From contig NZ_JBAKHD010000009.1 of assembly GCF_049065735.1 (NCBI RefSeq), positions 78,259 through 142,258 on the forward strand: a DNA stretch of 64,000 nt. The letters are read 5' to 3'. Below the pieces are notes generated by a model. The model did no database searches. It saw only the letters and a list, made by a program, of their open reading frames with translations, and was not told where the DNA came from. Source of the DNA: Paramesorhizobium sp049065735 (GTDB taxonomy: Bacteria > Pseudomonadota > Alphaproteobacteria > Rhizobiales > Rhizobiaceae). Shown in pieces: positions 53,529 through 62,215 of this stretch (position 1 is its first letter; each line of letters begins with the position of its first letter). Position numbers and translations under genes: made by a program.

Positions 53529-54657
53529 GCTTTCCCTCCCGCCAGACGCCCGCGACATAAGGCGGACGCCCGGCTTCCGCCCGTACGCGCACCAGATCTG
53601 CGCGGCGGCCCACCTCTATCCGCCCGCGGTCGTCGAGCTTTGCCGCGCGGGCCGGATTGTCCGAAACGAGGCGTATCGCCGAGGGCAGGTCGAGAATGTG
53701 CTTTTCCGCCAGCAGGAACACCGCCTGCAACAGGCTGAACGGCACGTAATCGGAGGAGAGAATGTCGAGCGCGCCGTTTTCAAGCAGTTCCAGCGCCGAA
53801 ATATTGCCGGAATGGGACCCGCCGCGCACGACATTGGGGGCCCCCATCAGCACCTGCAGTCCCCCTTCGCGCGATGCGAGGGCGGCGTCGATGGTGGTGG
53901 GGAACTCCGCCAGCGTAACGCCGAGTTCGATGCCCTCAGCCACATGCTCCACTGTCGCGTCATCATGCGAGGCGATGGCGATCGACTGGCCATGGCAGCG
54001 CTCGGCGATGAGCCGCCGGTTGCGCGGGGAGTTCGCCTCGCTTTCCGCGATGCGCCTTTCGCTGAAACGGGCGAATTCCTCGTCGCTGAGCTTCTTCTTG
54101 CCTTGATAATAGATCCGGTAGGCTTCCAGATTGACGAACTGCCGTTGACCCGGCGCGTGATCCATCAGCGATGCCAGCCGGATGCGGTCATTGGCCTTCA
54201 TCGTGTCGAAATGATCGACCACGTCGGCCACCGAAACCTCGCAGCGCAGATGAATGAAGTGTTCCGCGCGCAGCCGCTTGCCCGCATGGGCGGCGGAAAT
54301 GGTGTCCGCCATGGCCGACATATCGGCGGCCCGCAACTCCGTGTCGCCATCGAGCCCCACCCGCAAGGCATCGAAGACCGTGGTGATGCCTGAGGTGGCG
54401 ATCTGCCCGTCATGGGCCTGCAGCGCCGCGTTCATATCCCAGCGCACCCTGGGGCGCGGCTGGAAATGCGTCTCCAGATGATCCGTATGCAGCTCCACAC
54501 AGCCGGGAATGAGATAATCGCCCTCGAAATCCGTACCCGCAGAGGAACCGCCGGCGGAGATGTCGCTGATTAGGCCGTCACGAACGAGCACGGAGCCGTG
54601 CATGACGCGGTCGGGTAGGACGATGTTGCAGTTGGAAAAGACGGTTTCGTCATTCAT
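53518..54657 (-). CDS. phnM: Alpha-D-ribose 1-methylphosphonate 5-triphosphate diphosphatase
   Basis: A 379-residue amidohydrolase-fold enzyme. LIPGCVELHTDHLETHF provides the metal-binding histidines, with H in AEHFIHLRCEV, the segment AIASHDDATVEHVAEGIELGVTLAEFP and SDYVPFSLLQAVF as further family elements. PhnM removes pyrophosphate from the triphosphate made by PhnGHIL, giving the substrate for PhnJ. The gene lies 40 bases after phnE. Confidence 0.95.
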   Translation of the reverse strand: MNDETVFSNCNIVLPDRVMHGSVLVRDGLISDISAGGSSAGTDFEGDYLIPGCVELHTDHLETHFQPRPRVRWDMNAALQAHDGQIATSGITTVFDALRVGLDGDTELRAADMSAMADTISAAHAGKRLRAEHFIHLRCEVSVADVVDHFDTMKANDRIRLASLMDHAPGQRQFVNLEAYRIYYQGKKKLSDEEFARFSERRIAESEANSPRNRRLIAERCHGQSIAIASHDDATVEHVAEGIELGVTLAEFPTTIDAALASREGGLQVLMGAPNVVRGGSHSGNISALELLENGALDILSSDYVPFSLLQAVFLLAEKHILDLPSAIRLVSDNPARAAKLDDRGRIEVGRRADLVRVRAEAGRPPYVAGVWREGKRVA

Positions 54658-54697
54658 GGTCGGATATCCGGCTGGGGGGAAGAGGGAGATTTCGAGA

Positions 54698-55507
54698 TCA
54701 GATCACCAGCTTGCGCAATTGCTGCGACAAGAGGTCCATCAGGGTGACGGTGAGGACGACGAGGATCAGGATGGCCGCCGCCTGCGAATAGTAGAAGCCG
54801 CGGATCGTCTCGAACATCACCTGCCCGATGCCGCCCGCGCCGATGAGGCCGAGAACGGTGGCCGAGCGGATGTTGGATTCGAGCCGGTAAAGCGAGAAGG
54901 AAATCCAGAGCGGCAGCACCTGCGGGATGACGCCGAAGATCACCTGCTGCACCCGCGAGGCGCCGGTCGTGCGGATCGCCTCGACCGGGCGCGGGTCGAT
55001 GGCCTCCACCGCCTCGGAAAAGAGCTTGGCGAGAATGCCCGTCGTGTGGATGAACAGCGCCATCACCCCGGCGAACGGGCCGAGGCCCACCGCGACGACG
55101 AATAAGACGGCGAACACCACCTCGTGGATGGCGCGGAAGAAGTCCATGAGCCGTCGGACGGGATGGCGTATCCACCAGGGCGCCATATTGTTCGCCGAGA
55201 GAATGCCTGATGGAACCGACAGGACCACGGCGAGGAAGGTGCCCCAGAGCGCGATCTGGACCGTGACGACGATTTCGCCGAAATAGTACCGCCATTCCGA
55301 GAAATCGGGCCGGAGGAAGCCGCGCGCATATTGCGCCATGTTCCCGGCATCGGTGAAAAGGAAGATCCAGCGGTCCATCTCGGCCGGTTTCCAGCTCAAT
55401 GCCAGCGCTAGAACCACGCCAGCCAGCAAGAGGAGATTGCGGTAACCGCCACGGTCCTCGGGCACGGATTTTGGCTCCGCACTTGCCGCCGATGTCAAAT
55501 CGCTCAT
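54698..55507 (-). CDS. phnE: Phosphonate ABC transporter permease
   Basis: A 269-residue inner-membrane permease. A cytoplasmic N-terminus of about 20 residues is followed by six membrane segments (first LLLLAGVVLALALSWKP). The permease signature is GLGPFAGVMALFIHTTGILAKLFSEAVEAIDPRPVEAIRTTGASRVQQVIFGVIPQV, including the EAA loop (EAIRTTGAS). It works with PhnC and PhnD. GGAG precedes the ATG. A strong terminator hairpin separates it from phnD, so its mRNA is probably scarcer than that of phnD. Confidence 0.95.
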   Translation of the reverse strand: MSDLTSAASAEPKSVPEDRGGYRNLLLLAGVVLALALSWKPAEMDRWIFLFTDAGNMAQYARGFLRPDFSEWRYYFGEIVVTVQIALWGTFLAVVLSVPSGILSANNMAPWWIRHPVRRLMDFFRAIHEVVFAVLFVVAVGLGPFAGVMALFIHTTGILAKLFSEAVEAIDPRPVEAIRTTGASRVQQVIFGVIPQVLPLWISFSLYRLESNIRSATVLGLIGAGGIGQVMFETIRGFYYSQAAAILILVVLTVTLMDLLSQQLRKLVI

Positions 55508-55524
55508 TGCATCCGCTCCATTCT

Positions 55525-55552
55525 AAAAAAGGCGGGCTGTCGTCAGCCCGCC
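55525..55552 (-). terminator. Internal terminator/attenuator between phnD and phnE
   Basis: On the minus strand, GGCGGGCTG (55552-55544) and CAGCCCGCC (55539-55531) form a perfect 9-bp GC-rich stem with a 4-base loop, followed by six T (55530-55525). It lies 17 bases after the phnD stop. This is a full intrinsic terminator inside the operon, expected to end most transcripts after the binding protein while some read through to phnE, phnM and phnN. Confidence 0.88.
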
Positions 55553-55569
55553 CGCGTTGCGAGTAGGGA

Positions 55570-56562
55570 TCAGCCGTTCGTCAGCTTGGCCAACTCCGCT
55601 TCATACCCGGCCTTCTCCTCGGTCAGCTTCTTGATCTTCGCGGCCTTTTCTTCGGCGCTGAGCTTGGTGTCGCCTTCTGCCTGGCCGATGGCCTTGGTCA
55701 GTTCCATAACGCGGATGGGGAGAAGCTGGTTATCGTCGGAGGCGCGGAAGGGCGCCCATTTGAGGCCGGCGAGGACTTTCTTCTCCTCCTCGGCATTGCC
55801 GGTCGATTTTTCGGTGCCGTAGGTCAGGAAGAAGTCGCGGATCTTCGCCTTCGCCTCTTCCGGCAGATCCTTGCGCCACACGAGCGGATCGGACGGGATC
55901 AGCGGCGAGCGCCAGATCTCCCGGATTTTCGCATAGGCTTCCGGGTTGTTTTCCTTGATCAGCGCCATGTTCTCGGTGTTGTTGGCGGCGGCGGCGACTT
56001 GGCCGTTGGCGACGGCCATGGCGTTGGTTTCGTGATTGGCGTTGGTCACGTTCTTGAAGCATTTCTTCGGATCGATGCCGTTCTTCGCGAAGACGAAGGT
56101 CATCGGCACGAGATAGCCTGACGTGGAGTTGACGTCGCCCAGCCCGAAATTGAGGCTGTGATCGCATTTCAGCACGTCATCGATGGTCTGGAGCTTGGAA
56201 TCCTTGGGCACGATAACCAGAGACCAATAGCCCGGCTCGCCGCCGACGGGCACGCTCTGGGCGAATATCTGGCCATCGGCGCGGTCGACCGCTTCCATTG
56301 CCGATTTGTTGCCGTACCAGGCGAGCTGCACCTTGTTGAAGCGCATGCCTTCGATCACGCCGGCATAATCGGAGGCGAAGAACGGCTTGACGTCGAGGCC
56401 GGTCTTCTTCTTCATGTCGTCGAGAAGCGGCTGCCATTTGGTCTTCAGATTCTGCTGGGACTCCGTGGAGATGATGCCGAAATTGATCGTCTCGGCGAGC
56501 GCCGCGGAGGTCATGCTGAAGGCGACGGACATCGCCGCCATGCTTTTCAGTATAGCGTTCAT
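55570..56562 (-). CDS. phnD: Phosphonate ABC transporter substrate-binding protein
   Basis: A 330-residue periplasmic binding protein with signal peptide MNAILKSMAAMSVAFSMTSA, cleaved after LAE/ALA near residue 23. The mature part starts INFGIISTESQQNLKTKWQPLLDDMKKKTGLDVKPFFASDYAGVIEGMRFNKVQLAWYGNKSAMEAVDRA, the PhnD pattern. The SLNFGLGDVNSTSGYLVPM segment contains the ligand-binding STSG. It captures phosphonates for PhnC/PhnE. The terminator hairpin after its stop fits the usual need for more binding protein than permease. Confidence 0.95.
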   Translation of the reverse strand: MNAILKSMAAMSVAFSMTSAALAETINFGIISTESQQNLKTKWQPLLDDMKKKTGLDVKPFFASDYAGVIEGMRFNKVQLAWYGNKSAMEAVDRADGQIFAQSVPVGGEPGYWSLVIVPKDSKLQTIDDVLKCDHSLNFGLGDVNSTSGYLVPMTFVFAKNGIDPKKCFKNVTNANHETNAMAVANGQVAAAANNTENMALIKENNPEAYAKIREIWRSPLIPSDPLVWRKDLPEEAKAKIRDFFLTYGTEKSTGNAEEEKKVLAGLKWAPFRASDDNQLLPIRVMELTKAIGQAEGDTKLSAEEKAAKIKKLTEEKAGYEAELAKLTNG

Positions 56563-56586
56563 CTGTGTTCTCCGGTGTTAGAATTC

Positions 56587-57426
56587 TTAGGCTGGCAAAA
56601 GCTCAGCCCGGTCTATCCTGGCTGTCGCCCCCTTGGCCGCCAGTCTATCCGCCGGACCATCCGGCAGGACGAGTTCTTCCGATGCCGAGCCGTAGAGCCG
56701 GGCGAGGAAATCGTTGGTAAGTGCCGAGGACGGGCCGTCATAGACGATCGCGCCGTCGCGCATGGCGATGGTGCGCGGGCAATAGCGCCGCGCATATTCG
56801 ACCTGGTGCAGCGAAACGAGCACCGTGATGCCGTCCTTGGCGTTGATATCGGCCAGCACATCCATGACGCGGCGGGCGGCGGAGGGATCGAGCGCGGAAA
56901 TCGGCTCATCCGCGATGAGGATTTCCGCTTCCTGCACCAGCGCGCGGGCAATCGCTGCGCGCTGCTGCTGGCCACCCGACAGCGTCGAGGAACGCTGTGC
57001 CGCCCTCTGCGCAATGCTGACCCGCTCCAGTGCCTTGCGCGCCTTCGCCTTCTCCGCCCGGTTGAAGAGACCGAGCGTTCCGCGCCAGCGCGGCATGCGT
57101 CCCAGATGCCCGATCAGCACATTGGTCAGCACCGATAGCCGTCCGACGAGGTTGAACTGCTGGAAGATGACCGCCACGCGCCCGCGTCGGGCCCGGCGAA
57201 GGAAGCGCCCTGCCGATTGCGTCAGCTCGCCCGATATCTCGATCCGCCCCGCGCCGCCATCGCCCGCTTCAAGCCCGGCGATGTGGCGGATGAGCGTGCT
57301 CTTGCCGGAGCCGGACGCGCCGATCAGCGCGACCATCTCGCCCTTGGCGAGCGTCAGGCTGACATCGTTCAGCGCCCGGGTGCCGCCATAGCTTTTCGAG
57401 AGATTGGAAACAGCGATTGCCGTCAT
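56587..57426 (-). CDS. phnC: Phosphonate ABC transporter ATP-binding protein
   Basis: A 279-residue ATPase. Walker A is GASGSGKSTLIRHIAG (about residues 36-51), signature LSGGQQQRAAIARAL, Walker B EILIADEPISALDP, H loop VLVSLHQVEYARRY. The sequence between Q loop and signature (IFQQFNLVGRLSVLTNVLIGHLGRMPRWRGTLGLFN) is typical of PhnC. The start overlaps the upstream acetyltransferase stop by four bases. Confidence 0.95.
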   Translation of the reverse strand: MTAIAVSNLSKSYGGTRALNDVSLTLAKGEMVALIGASGSGKSTLIRHIAGLEAGDGGAGRIEISGELTQSAGRFLRRARRGRVAVIFQQFNLVGRLSVLTNVLIGHLGRMPRWRGTLGLFNRAEKAKARKALERVSIAQRAAQRSSTLSGGQQQRAAIARALVQEAEILIADEPISALDPSAARRVMDVLADINAKDGITVLVSLHQVEYARRYCPRTIAMRDGAIVYDGPSSALTNDFLARLYGSASEELVLPDGPADRLAAKGATARIDRAELLPA

Positions 57427-58130
57427 GCGCCTTCCCCCTGTTTTTCAAAGTTAAAGCCCGGTTCGGTGATGCCTGCATGATCGTTCGATGACGGATCGAT
57501 GAAATTTTCCTGGCTCTCGTAAAGAGCAACGAAATCCTCCGCCGGCAGCCGGCGGAAATCCTCGAGCGCCTCGGCCAGCCGCGCATGCGGCCAGTCCCAC
57601 CAGGCGAGCCGGTCCATGCGCCGCCCCAGTTCTGCACTGAACCGCTCGCGGATAAGCCGCGCCGGAACGCCGCCGACGATGGTGTAGGGCGCGACGTTGC
57701 GCGAGACGACCGCGCCAGCGCCGATGACAGCGCCATTGCCGACCGTGACGCCGGAGAGGATCGTCGCGCCATGGCCGATCCAGACATCGTGGCCGATAAC
57801 GACACGCCGGCTGCGCCGCCATTCGAAGAAGCTCTCCTCGTCATCGGCGCCGTCGAAATAATCGCCCGCCCGGTAGGTGAAATGATGCAGCGTTGCCCGC
57901 CAGGTCGGATGGTTCGGCGCATTGATGCGGACGGCGGAGGCGATATTGGCGAATTTGCCGATTTCGGCGCACCAGATCGAGCAATCCTCCATGACATAGG
58001 AGTAATCGCCCAGCACCGTCTCGCTCATGCGCGTGCGCGCCGCCACTTCGGTGTAGCGCCCGAGCGTCGATTGGCTGACGCTCGCCGTTTCGTCGATATA
58101 GGGGATATTTTCCGACAGTTTCGGCATCAC
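57423..58130 (-). CDS. Phosphonate-cluster hexapeptide-repeat acetyltransferase
   Basis: A 235-residue left-handed beta-helix acyltransferase. Hexapeptide-type repeats run through SQSTLGRYTEVAARTRMSETVLGDYSYVMEDCSIWCAEIGKFANIASAVRI and later VVIGHDVWIGHGATILSGVTVGNGAVIGAGAVVSRNVAPYTIVGGVPARLI, the xenobiotic acetyltransferase motif with catalytic histidine in HHFTYRA or WIGHGA. Members linked to phn clusters form a family of phosphonate-metabolism transferases, possibly replacing the GNAT enzyme PhnO, which acetylates aminoalkylphosphonates. It overlaps both phnL and phnC, so it is part of the operon. Confidence 0.88.
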   Translation of the reverse strand: MMPKLSENIPYIDETASVSQSTLGRYTEVAARTRMSETVLGDYSYVMEDCSIWCAEIGKFANIASAVRINAPNHPTWRATLHHFTYRAGDYFDGADDEESFFEWRRSRRVVIGHDVWIGHGATILSGVTVGNGAVIGAGAVVSRNVAPYTIVGGVPARLIRERFSAELGRRMDRLAWWDWPHARLAEALEDFRRLPAEDFVALYESQENFIDPSSNDHAGITEPGFNFEKQGEGA

Positions 58131-58864
58131 GCAGCCCTCCGCGCTGAAAAGCCCGATACGTCGATCATCCGCGTCGCCACCGCATCGCGCACCGGCTGGT
58201 CATGGAAAATGCCGAGAATGGCGACGCCGGCCGCGAGCTTCTCGCGGATCATTTCGATCACCACATCCCGGTTGGCCGCGTCCAGCGAGGCGGTCGGCTC
58301 GTCGAGAAGCAGGATGGGGTGCTCGGTGATGAAGCCCCGGGCGATGTTGACCCGCTGCTTCTCGCCGCCCGAGAAGGTGGCAGGCGGCAGGGAGAACAGT
58401 GCTTCGGGCAGGTTGAGCCGCCGCAACAGCTGCGCCGCTTTGGCCCGCGCCTCCGTGCGGTCTACGCCACGAGAGACGAGCGGCTCGGCCACCACATCGA
58501 GCGCCGCCACGCGCGGCACTGCCCGCAGGAACTGGCTGACATAGCCGATGGCGCTTTGCCGCAAGGCGAGCACGAGGCGAGGATCGCCGGTGGCGAGGTC
58601 GTGAGCGTTGTCTCCAGCCCGCACCCAGATATGGCCGCTATCGACGGCATAATTGCCGTAGACCATGCGCAGGATCGATGACTTGCCCGCGCCCGACGGC
58701 CCGGCCAGCACGACGCATTCGCCGGGGAAAAGATCGAAGGCTACATTCTCCACCACGGGTAGCTTGAGCCCGTCGCGCAAATGCATGGTGAAGGACTTCG
58801 CCACATGCGCAAGGGACAGCACCGCTCCGTCCGCCATCGGCCGTTCTTTCGCTTCCATAATCAT
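58127..58864 (-). CDS. phnL: C-P lyase complex ATP-binding protein PhnL
   Basis: A 245-residue ABC-type ATPase. Walker A is GPSGAGKSSILRMVYG, signature FSGGEKQRVNIARGF, Walker B ILLLDEPTASLDAAN. PhnL assists PhnGHI in forming ribose phosphonate triphosphate. The ATG at 58864 lies 4 bases after the phnK stop; an alternative start at 58858 is possible. The stop overlaps the acetyltransferase start (ATGA). Confidence 0.95.
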   Translation of the reverse strand: MIMEAKERPMADGAVLSLAHVAKSFTMHLRDGLKLPVVENVAFDLFPGECVVLAGPSGAGKSSILRMVYGNYAVDSGHIWVRAGDNAHDLATGDPRLVLALRQSAIGYVSQFLRAVPRVAALDVVAEPLVSRGVDRTEARAKAAQLLRRLNLPEALFSLPPATFSGGEKQRVNIARGFITEHPILLLDEPTASLDAANRDVVIEMIREKLAAGVAILGIFHDQPVRDAVATRMIDVSGFSARRAA

Positions 58865-58867
58865 GGG

Positions 58868-59641
58868 TCAGGACTCCGGGATCGAGGCGACGAGAAGCTG
58901 GGTGTAGGCATGGCGGGGGTCATCCAGCACCCGGTCGGTGAGGCCCGTCTCGACAATGCGCCCGCTCTTCATCACGATGATGCGCTGCGACAGGAGCCGT
59001 GCGACGGCAAGGTCATGGGTGACGATGATGACCGCGAGGTTCATGTCCGTCACCAGCCCGCGCAGGAGGTCGAGCACCCGGGCCTGCACCGACACGTCGA
59101 GCCCGCCGGTCGGCTCGTCCATGAAGATGAGCCGGGGATGGGTGACGAGATTGCGCGCGATCTGCAAGCGCTGACGCATGCCGCCGGAGAAAGCGACCGG
59201 CTGGTCGTCGATCCGCTCGGGAGAAATCTCGACACGGCTCAGCCAGTCGCTCGCCGTCCGGCGGATATTGCCGTAATGCCGCTCGCCCACCGCCATCAGC
59301 CGCTCGCCGACATTGGCCCCTGCCGACACCCGCATGCGCAGGCCGTCAGCCGGGCTCTGGTGAACAAAGCCCCAGTCGGTGCGCATGAGGAAGCGCCGCT
59401 CCGCCTCCGAAAGTTCGGCAAGGTCGGGAAAACGATTGTCCCGCATGCGGTAGCGAATGCTGCCCGAAGTACGCGGGAGACGCCCGGAGATGCAGTTGAG
59501 CAGCGTCGTCTTGCCGGAGCCGGATTCGCCGACGATGGCGACCACTTCGCCCGGCCAGACATTGAACGAGACGTCCGTGCAGCCGATGAAAGAACCGTAA
59601 CGCCGTTCCAGATCGCGGACGGAAAGGATCGGATCGCTCAT
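58868..59641 (-). CDS. phnK: C-P lyase complex ATP-binding protein PhnK
   Basis: A 257-residue ABC-type ATPase. Walker A GESGSGKTTLLNCISG, signature FSGGMRQRLQIARNL, Walker B LIFMDEPTGGLDVS, H loop IIVTHDLAVARLL. LRTDWGFVHQSPADGLRMRVSAGANVGERLM is diagnostic of PhnK. In E. coli PhnK binds the PhnGHIJ core at the PhnJ surface. The start overlaps the phnJ stop by four bases. Confidence 0.96.
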   Translation of the reverse strand: MSDPILSVRDLERRYGSFIGCTDVSFNVWPGEVVAIVGESGSGKTTLLNCISGRLPRTSGSIRYRMRDNRFPDLAELSEAERRFLMRTDWGFVHQSPADGLRMRVSAGANVGERLMAVGERHYGNIRRTASDWLSRVEISPERIDDQPVAFSGGMRQRLQIARNLVTHPRLIFMDEPTGGLDVSVQARVLDLLRGLVTDMNLAVIIVTHDLAVARLLSQRIIVMKSGRIVETGLTDRVLDDPRHAYTQLLVASIPES

Positions 59642-60519
59642 GCCGCGTCCTCCTCATGAATTTGCGGAAGGCCCGGACCGCTATGGCCTTCGGCCCGGCG
59701 GGTTTCGCAATGATCGGTGTCGGAGCAGACGAACATCCGCCCGCCGCGATCGTCGGTGACGACTTCATCGAGATAGACGCCGGTCGCGTTGCAGAGCGCA
59801 CAGGGCTGGCTGAAACGCTGGATGGAGAATGGGTGGTCCTCGAAATCGAGACTTACCACCTGGGTATAGGGCGGCAATGCATAGATGCGCTTCTCGCGCC
59901 CAGCGCCGAAAAGCTGGAGCGCGGGGGAATTGTGCATCTTCGGATTATCGAATTTCGGGATCGGCGACGGGTCCATCACATAGCGGCCCTCGACCTTCAC
60001 CGGATAAGCATAGGTGGTGGCGATATGGCCGTGCCGGGCGATGTCCTCGTAGAGTTTCACCTGGATGAGGCCGTATTCCTCCAGCCCGTGCATGACGCGC
60101 GTTTCGGTCTCGCGCGGCTCGAGGAAGCGCAGCGGCTCGGGAATGGGCACCTGATAGACGAGGACCTGCCCCTCCTTCAGCGGCGTCTCCGGGATGCGGT
60201 GCCGCGTCTGGATCACCGTCGCCTCCGCCGTTTTCGTGGTCGTTGCGACATTGGCGGTCTTGGCGAAGAAAGCGCGGATCGAGACCGCATTGGTGGTGTC
60301 ATCCGCGCCCTGATCGATGACCTTCAGCACATCGTCCGGGCCGAGGATCGAAGCCGTCACCTGTACGCCGCCAGTGCCCCAGCCATAAGGCATTGGCATT
60401 TCGCGCGAGGCGAACGGCACCTGATAGCCGGGTATGGCGATTGCCTTCAGGATAGCGCGCCGGATCATGCGCTTGGTCTGTTCATCGAGATAGGCAAAAT
60501 TATAGGCCGGGAGCGTCAT
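59638..60519 (-). CDS. phnJ: Carbon-phosphorus lyase, radical SAM subunit
   Basis: A 293-residue PhnJ, the catalytic subunit. The four cysteines of the iron-sulfur site lie at C240, C243, C265 and C271 (SQPCALCNATG, RMFVCSDTDHC), one position from the E. coli ones. PYGWGTGGVQVTASILGPDDVLKVIDQGADDTTNAVSIR is the glycyl-radical region. The enzyme cleaves the carbon-phosphorus bond of ribosyl alkylphosphonate, giving the alkane and a cyclic ribose phosphate. Overlaps with phnI and phnK indicate coupled translation. Confidence 0.97.
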   Translation of the reverse strand: MTLPAYNFAYLDEQTKRMIRRAILKAIAIPGYQVPFASREMPMPYGWGTGGVQVTASILGPDDVLKVIDQGADDTTNAVSIRAFFAKTANVATTTKTAEATVIQTRHRIPETPLKEGQVLVYQVPIPEPLRFLEPRETETRVMHGLEEYGLIQVKLYEDIARHGHIATTYAYPVKVEGRYVMDPSPIPKFDNPKMHNSPALQLFGAGREKRIYALPPYTQVVSLDFEDHPFSIQRFSQPCALCNATGVYLDEVVTDDRGGRMFVCSDTDHCETRRAEGHSGPGLPQIHEEDAA

Positions 60520-61622
60520 TCCGCCGCCTCCTTCATGTCCTGTTCATCCTGCTGACGCCCCTGCTCGCTTTCCCGGCGAAGCTGACGCAGAAGGTCGAGC
60601 TCGGCCTGGAAATCCACATAGTGCGGCAGCTTCAGATGCTCGACGAAGCCGGTCGCCTCGACATTGTCGCAATGCGCCAAAACGAATTCCTCGTCCTGCG
60701 CCGGGGCGGTGCGCTGCTCGTCGAATTCATCGGCCCGCAGCGCCCGGTCGACGAGGCTCATCGCCATCGCCTTGCGTTCCGACTGGCCAAAGACGAGGCC
60801 ATAGCCGCGCGTGAAGCGCGGGCCGCCGTCCTTCGATCCCGTGAATTGCGAGACCATCTGGCATTCGGTGACACGGATCGAGCCGATATTCACGGCGAAG
60901 CCCAGTTCGGGAACATCGATCTCGACATCCACCAAACCTATGCGCACCTCGCCGACAAAGGGATGCGTGCGGCCATAGCCGCGCTGCGTGGAATAGCCGA
61001 GGGACAGGAGAAAACCTTCATCGCCCCGCGCCAGCGCCTGCAGCCGCACATCCCGCCCGGCCGGAAACGATACGGGATCGCGGGTGAGGTCGCCGGGCTC
61101 GGAATCGGAACGCGTGTCCGGTTCGATCAATCCCTCGCTGTCGAGGATATCGGTGACGCGCGGGACGTCGCTCTCCATCTCCGCCTCCCGCCGCGCGGGT
61201 TCTTCGACAGGCAGATCGTCGGCCATCGCCGGGTCGATCAGACGGTGCGTGTAATCGAAGGTTGGGCCGAGCAATTGCCCGCCCGGAATATCCTTGTAAG
61301 TGGCGGAAACCCGCCGCTCGATGCGCATGTCAGCCGTGTTGATAGGCCGGGACATGCCGAAACGCGCCAGCGTCGTGCGATAAGCGCGCAGAAGGAAGAT
61401 CGCCTCGATGAGGTCGCCCCGCGCCTGCCGCACAGCCATTGCCGCAAGCTCGGGATCGTAGAGCGATCCCTCCGCCATGACCCGGTCCACCGCGAGCGAG
61501 AGCTGCTCCACGATCTGCTCCGGCGTCAGCGCCGGGACGGAGCGGTCGCCCCGCCGCCGATCCGCCAGCAGCTTGTGCGCCTTGTCGATGGCGGCTTCAC
61601 CGCCTTTTACCGCGACATACAT
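60516..61622 (-). CDS. phnI: C-P lyase core complex subunit PhnI
   Basis: A 368-residue PhnI. ATG 61622 gives MYVAVKGGEAAIDKAHKLLAD, the standard start. Family segments are ALTPEQIVEQLSLAVDRVMAEGSLYDPELAAMAVRQARGDLIEAIFLLRAYRTTL, RIERRVSATYKDIPGGQLLGPTFDYTHRLID and QLTGSKDGGPRFTRGYGLVFGQSERKAMAM (with F for L). PhnI displaces adenine from ATP to place the phosphonate on ribose triphosphate. It is 2 bases from phnH and overlaps phnJ. Confidence 0.96.
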   Translation of the reverse strand: MYVAVKGGEAAIDKAHKLLADRRRGDRSVPALTPEQIVEQLSLAVDRVMAEGSLYDPELAAMAVRQARGDLIEAIFLLRAYRTTLARFGMSRPINTADMRIERRVSATYKDIPGGQLLGPTFDYTHRLIDPAMADDLPVEEPARREAEMESDVPRVTDILDSEGLIEPDTRSDSEPGDLTRDPVSFPAGRDVRLQALARGDEGFLLSLGYSTQRGYGRTHPFVGEVRIGLVDVEIDVPELGFAVNIGSIRVTECQMVSQFTGSKDGGPRFTRGYGLVFGQSERKAMAMSLVDRALRADEFDEQRTAPAQDEEFVLAHCDNVEATGFVEHLKLPHYVDFQAELDLLRQLRRESEQGRQQDEQDMKEAAE

Positions 61623-61624
61623 GA

Positions 61625-62215
61625 TTACACCTCGATCCGGGTTGTGCGCGGCAGCGCGAGCGCCTTTGTCCCGCACACGAGAACGACGTCGAAGCCCAGC
61701 GGATAAAGCACAACATTCGCCTGGATCGCCTCAACGAAGCTCTCGGGCAGTTCTCGGGGCGCGATAGCAGTTGTTTTCTCGATGCCCGGCCCGCGCAGGG
61801 TCAGTTCCCGCCCGCCTTCAAGGCTTACAACAGGCAGCACCAGCGTCGCGGAACGATCCGGATACTCCGCGGTGCCGACCGCGAAGCGGCCCCAACTGTC
61901 CAGACTGGACATGTCGTTCAGCACCGCAAAACTTGCTTCTGTGGCGTCAGGCACCGCCACCGCACCGGTATGGAAGGCGAGCCACTGTTCGGCTTCCGTG
62001 GAATCCGCCGCCTCGAACCAGACAGGCGTGTCGAAATCGGCGAGCGTCAGCAGGATCGCCGCAGCCGCCGGTTGGATGGGCGCCGGCGCCGACGCCACAT
62101 CGCCGAGATCATGTATGGTTCCGGGACGTGCGAAAGCATCCATGACGGCGCGGAACACCGCTTGCGAAGTAAAGACGGGATCGGCGAAGCCGCCTTCGAA
62201 GACATTGGCCTGCAT
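61625..62215 (-). CDS. phnH: C-P lyase core complex subunit PhnH
   Basis: A 196-residue PhnH. It starts at ATG 62215, overlapping the phnG stop (ATGA), and gives MQANVFEGGFADPVFTSQAVFRAVMDAFARPGTI, the typical N-terminus. GPGIEKTT and NVVLYPLGFDVVLVCGTKALALPRTTRIEV close the protein. PhnH is a structural partner of PhnG, I and J in the core heterooctamer. Confidence 0.95.
   Translation of the reverse strand: MQANVFEGGFADPVFTSQAVFRAVMDAFARPGTIHDLGDVASAPAPIQPAAAAILLTLADFDTPVWFEAADSTEAEQWLAFHTGAVAVPDATEASFAVLNDMSSLDSWGRFAVGTAEYPDRSATLVLPVVSLEGGRELTLRGPGIEKTTAIAPRELPESFVEAIQANVVLYPLGFDVVLVCGTKALALPRTTRIEV

Noticed and set aside
53529..53558. ATG start of phnN at 53558
   Set aside because: It lacks a ribosome site and lengthens the overlap with phnM; the GTG at 53528 has GGGAGGG at ideal spacing.
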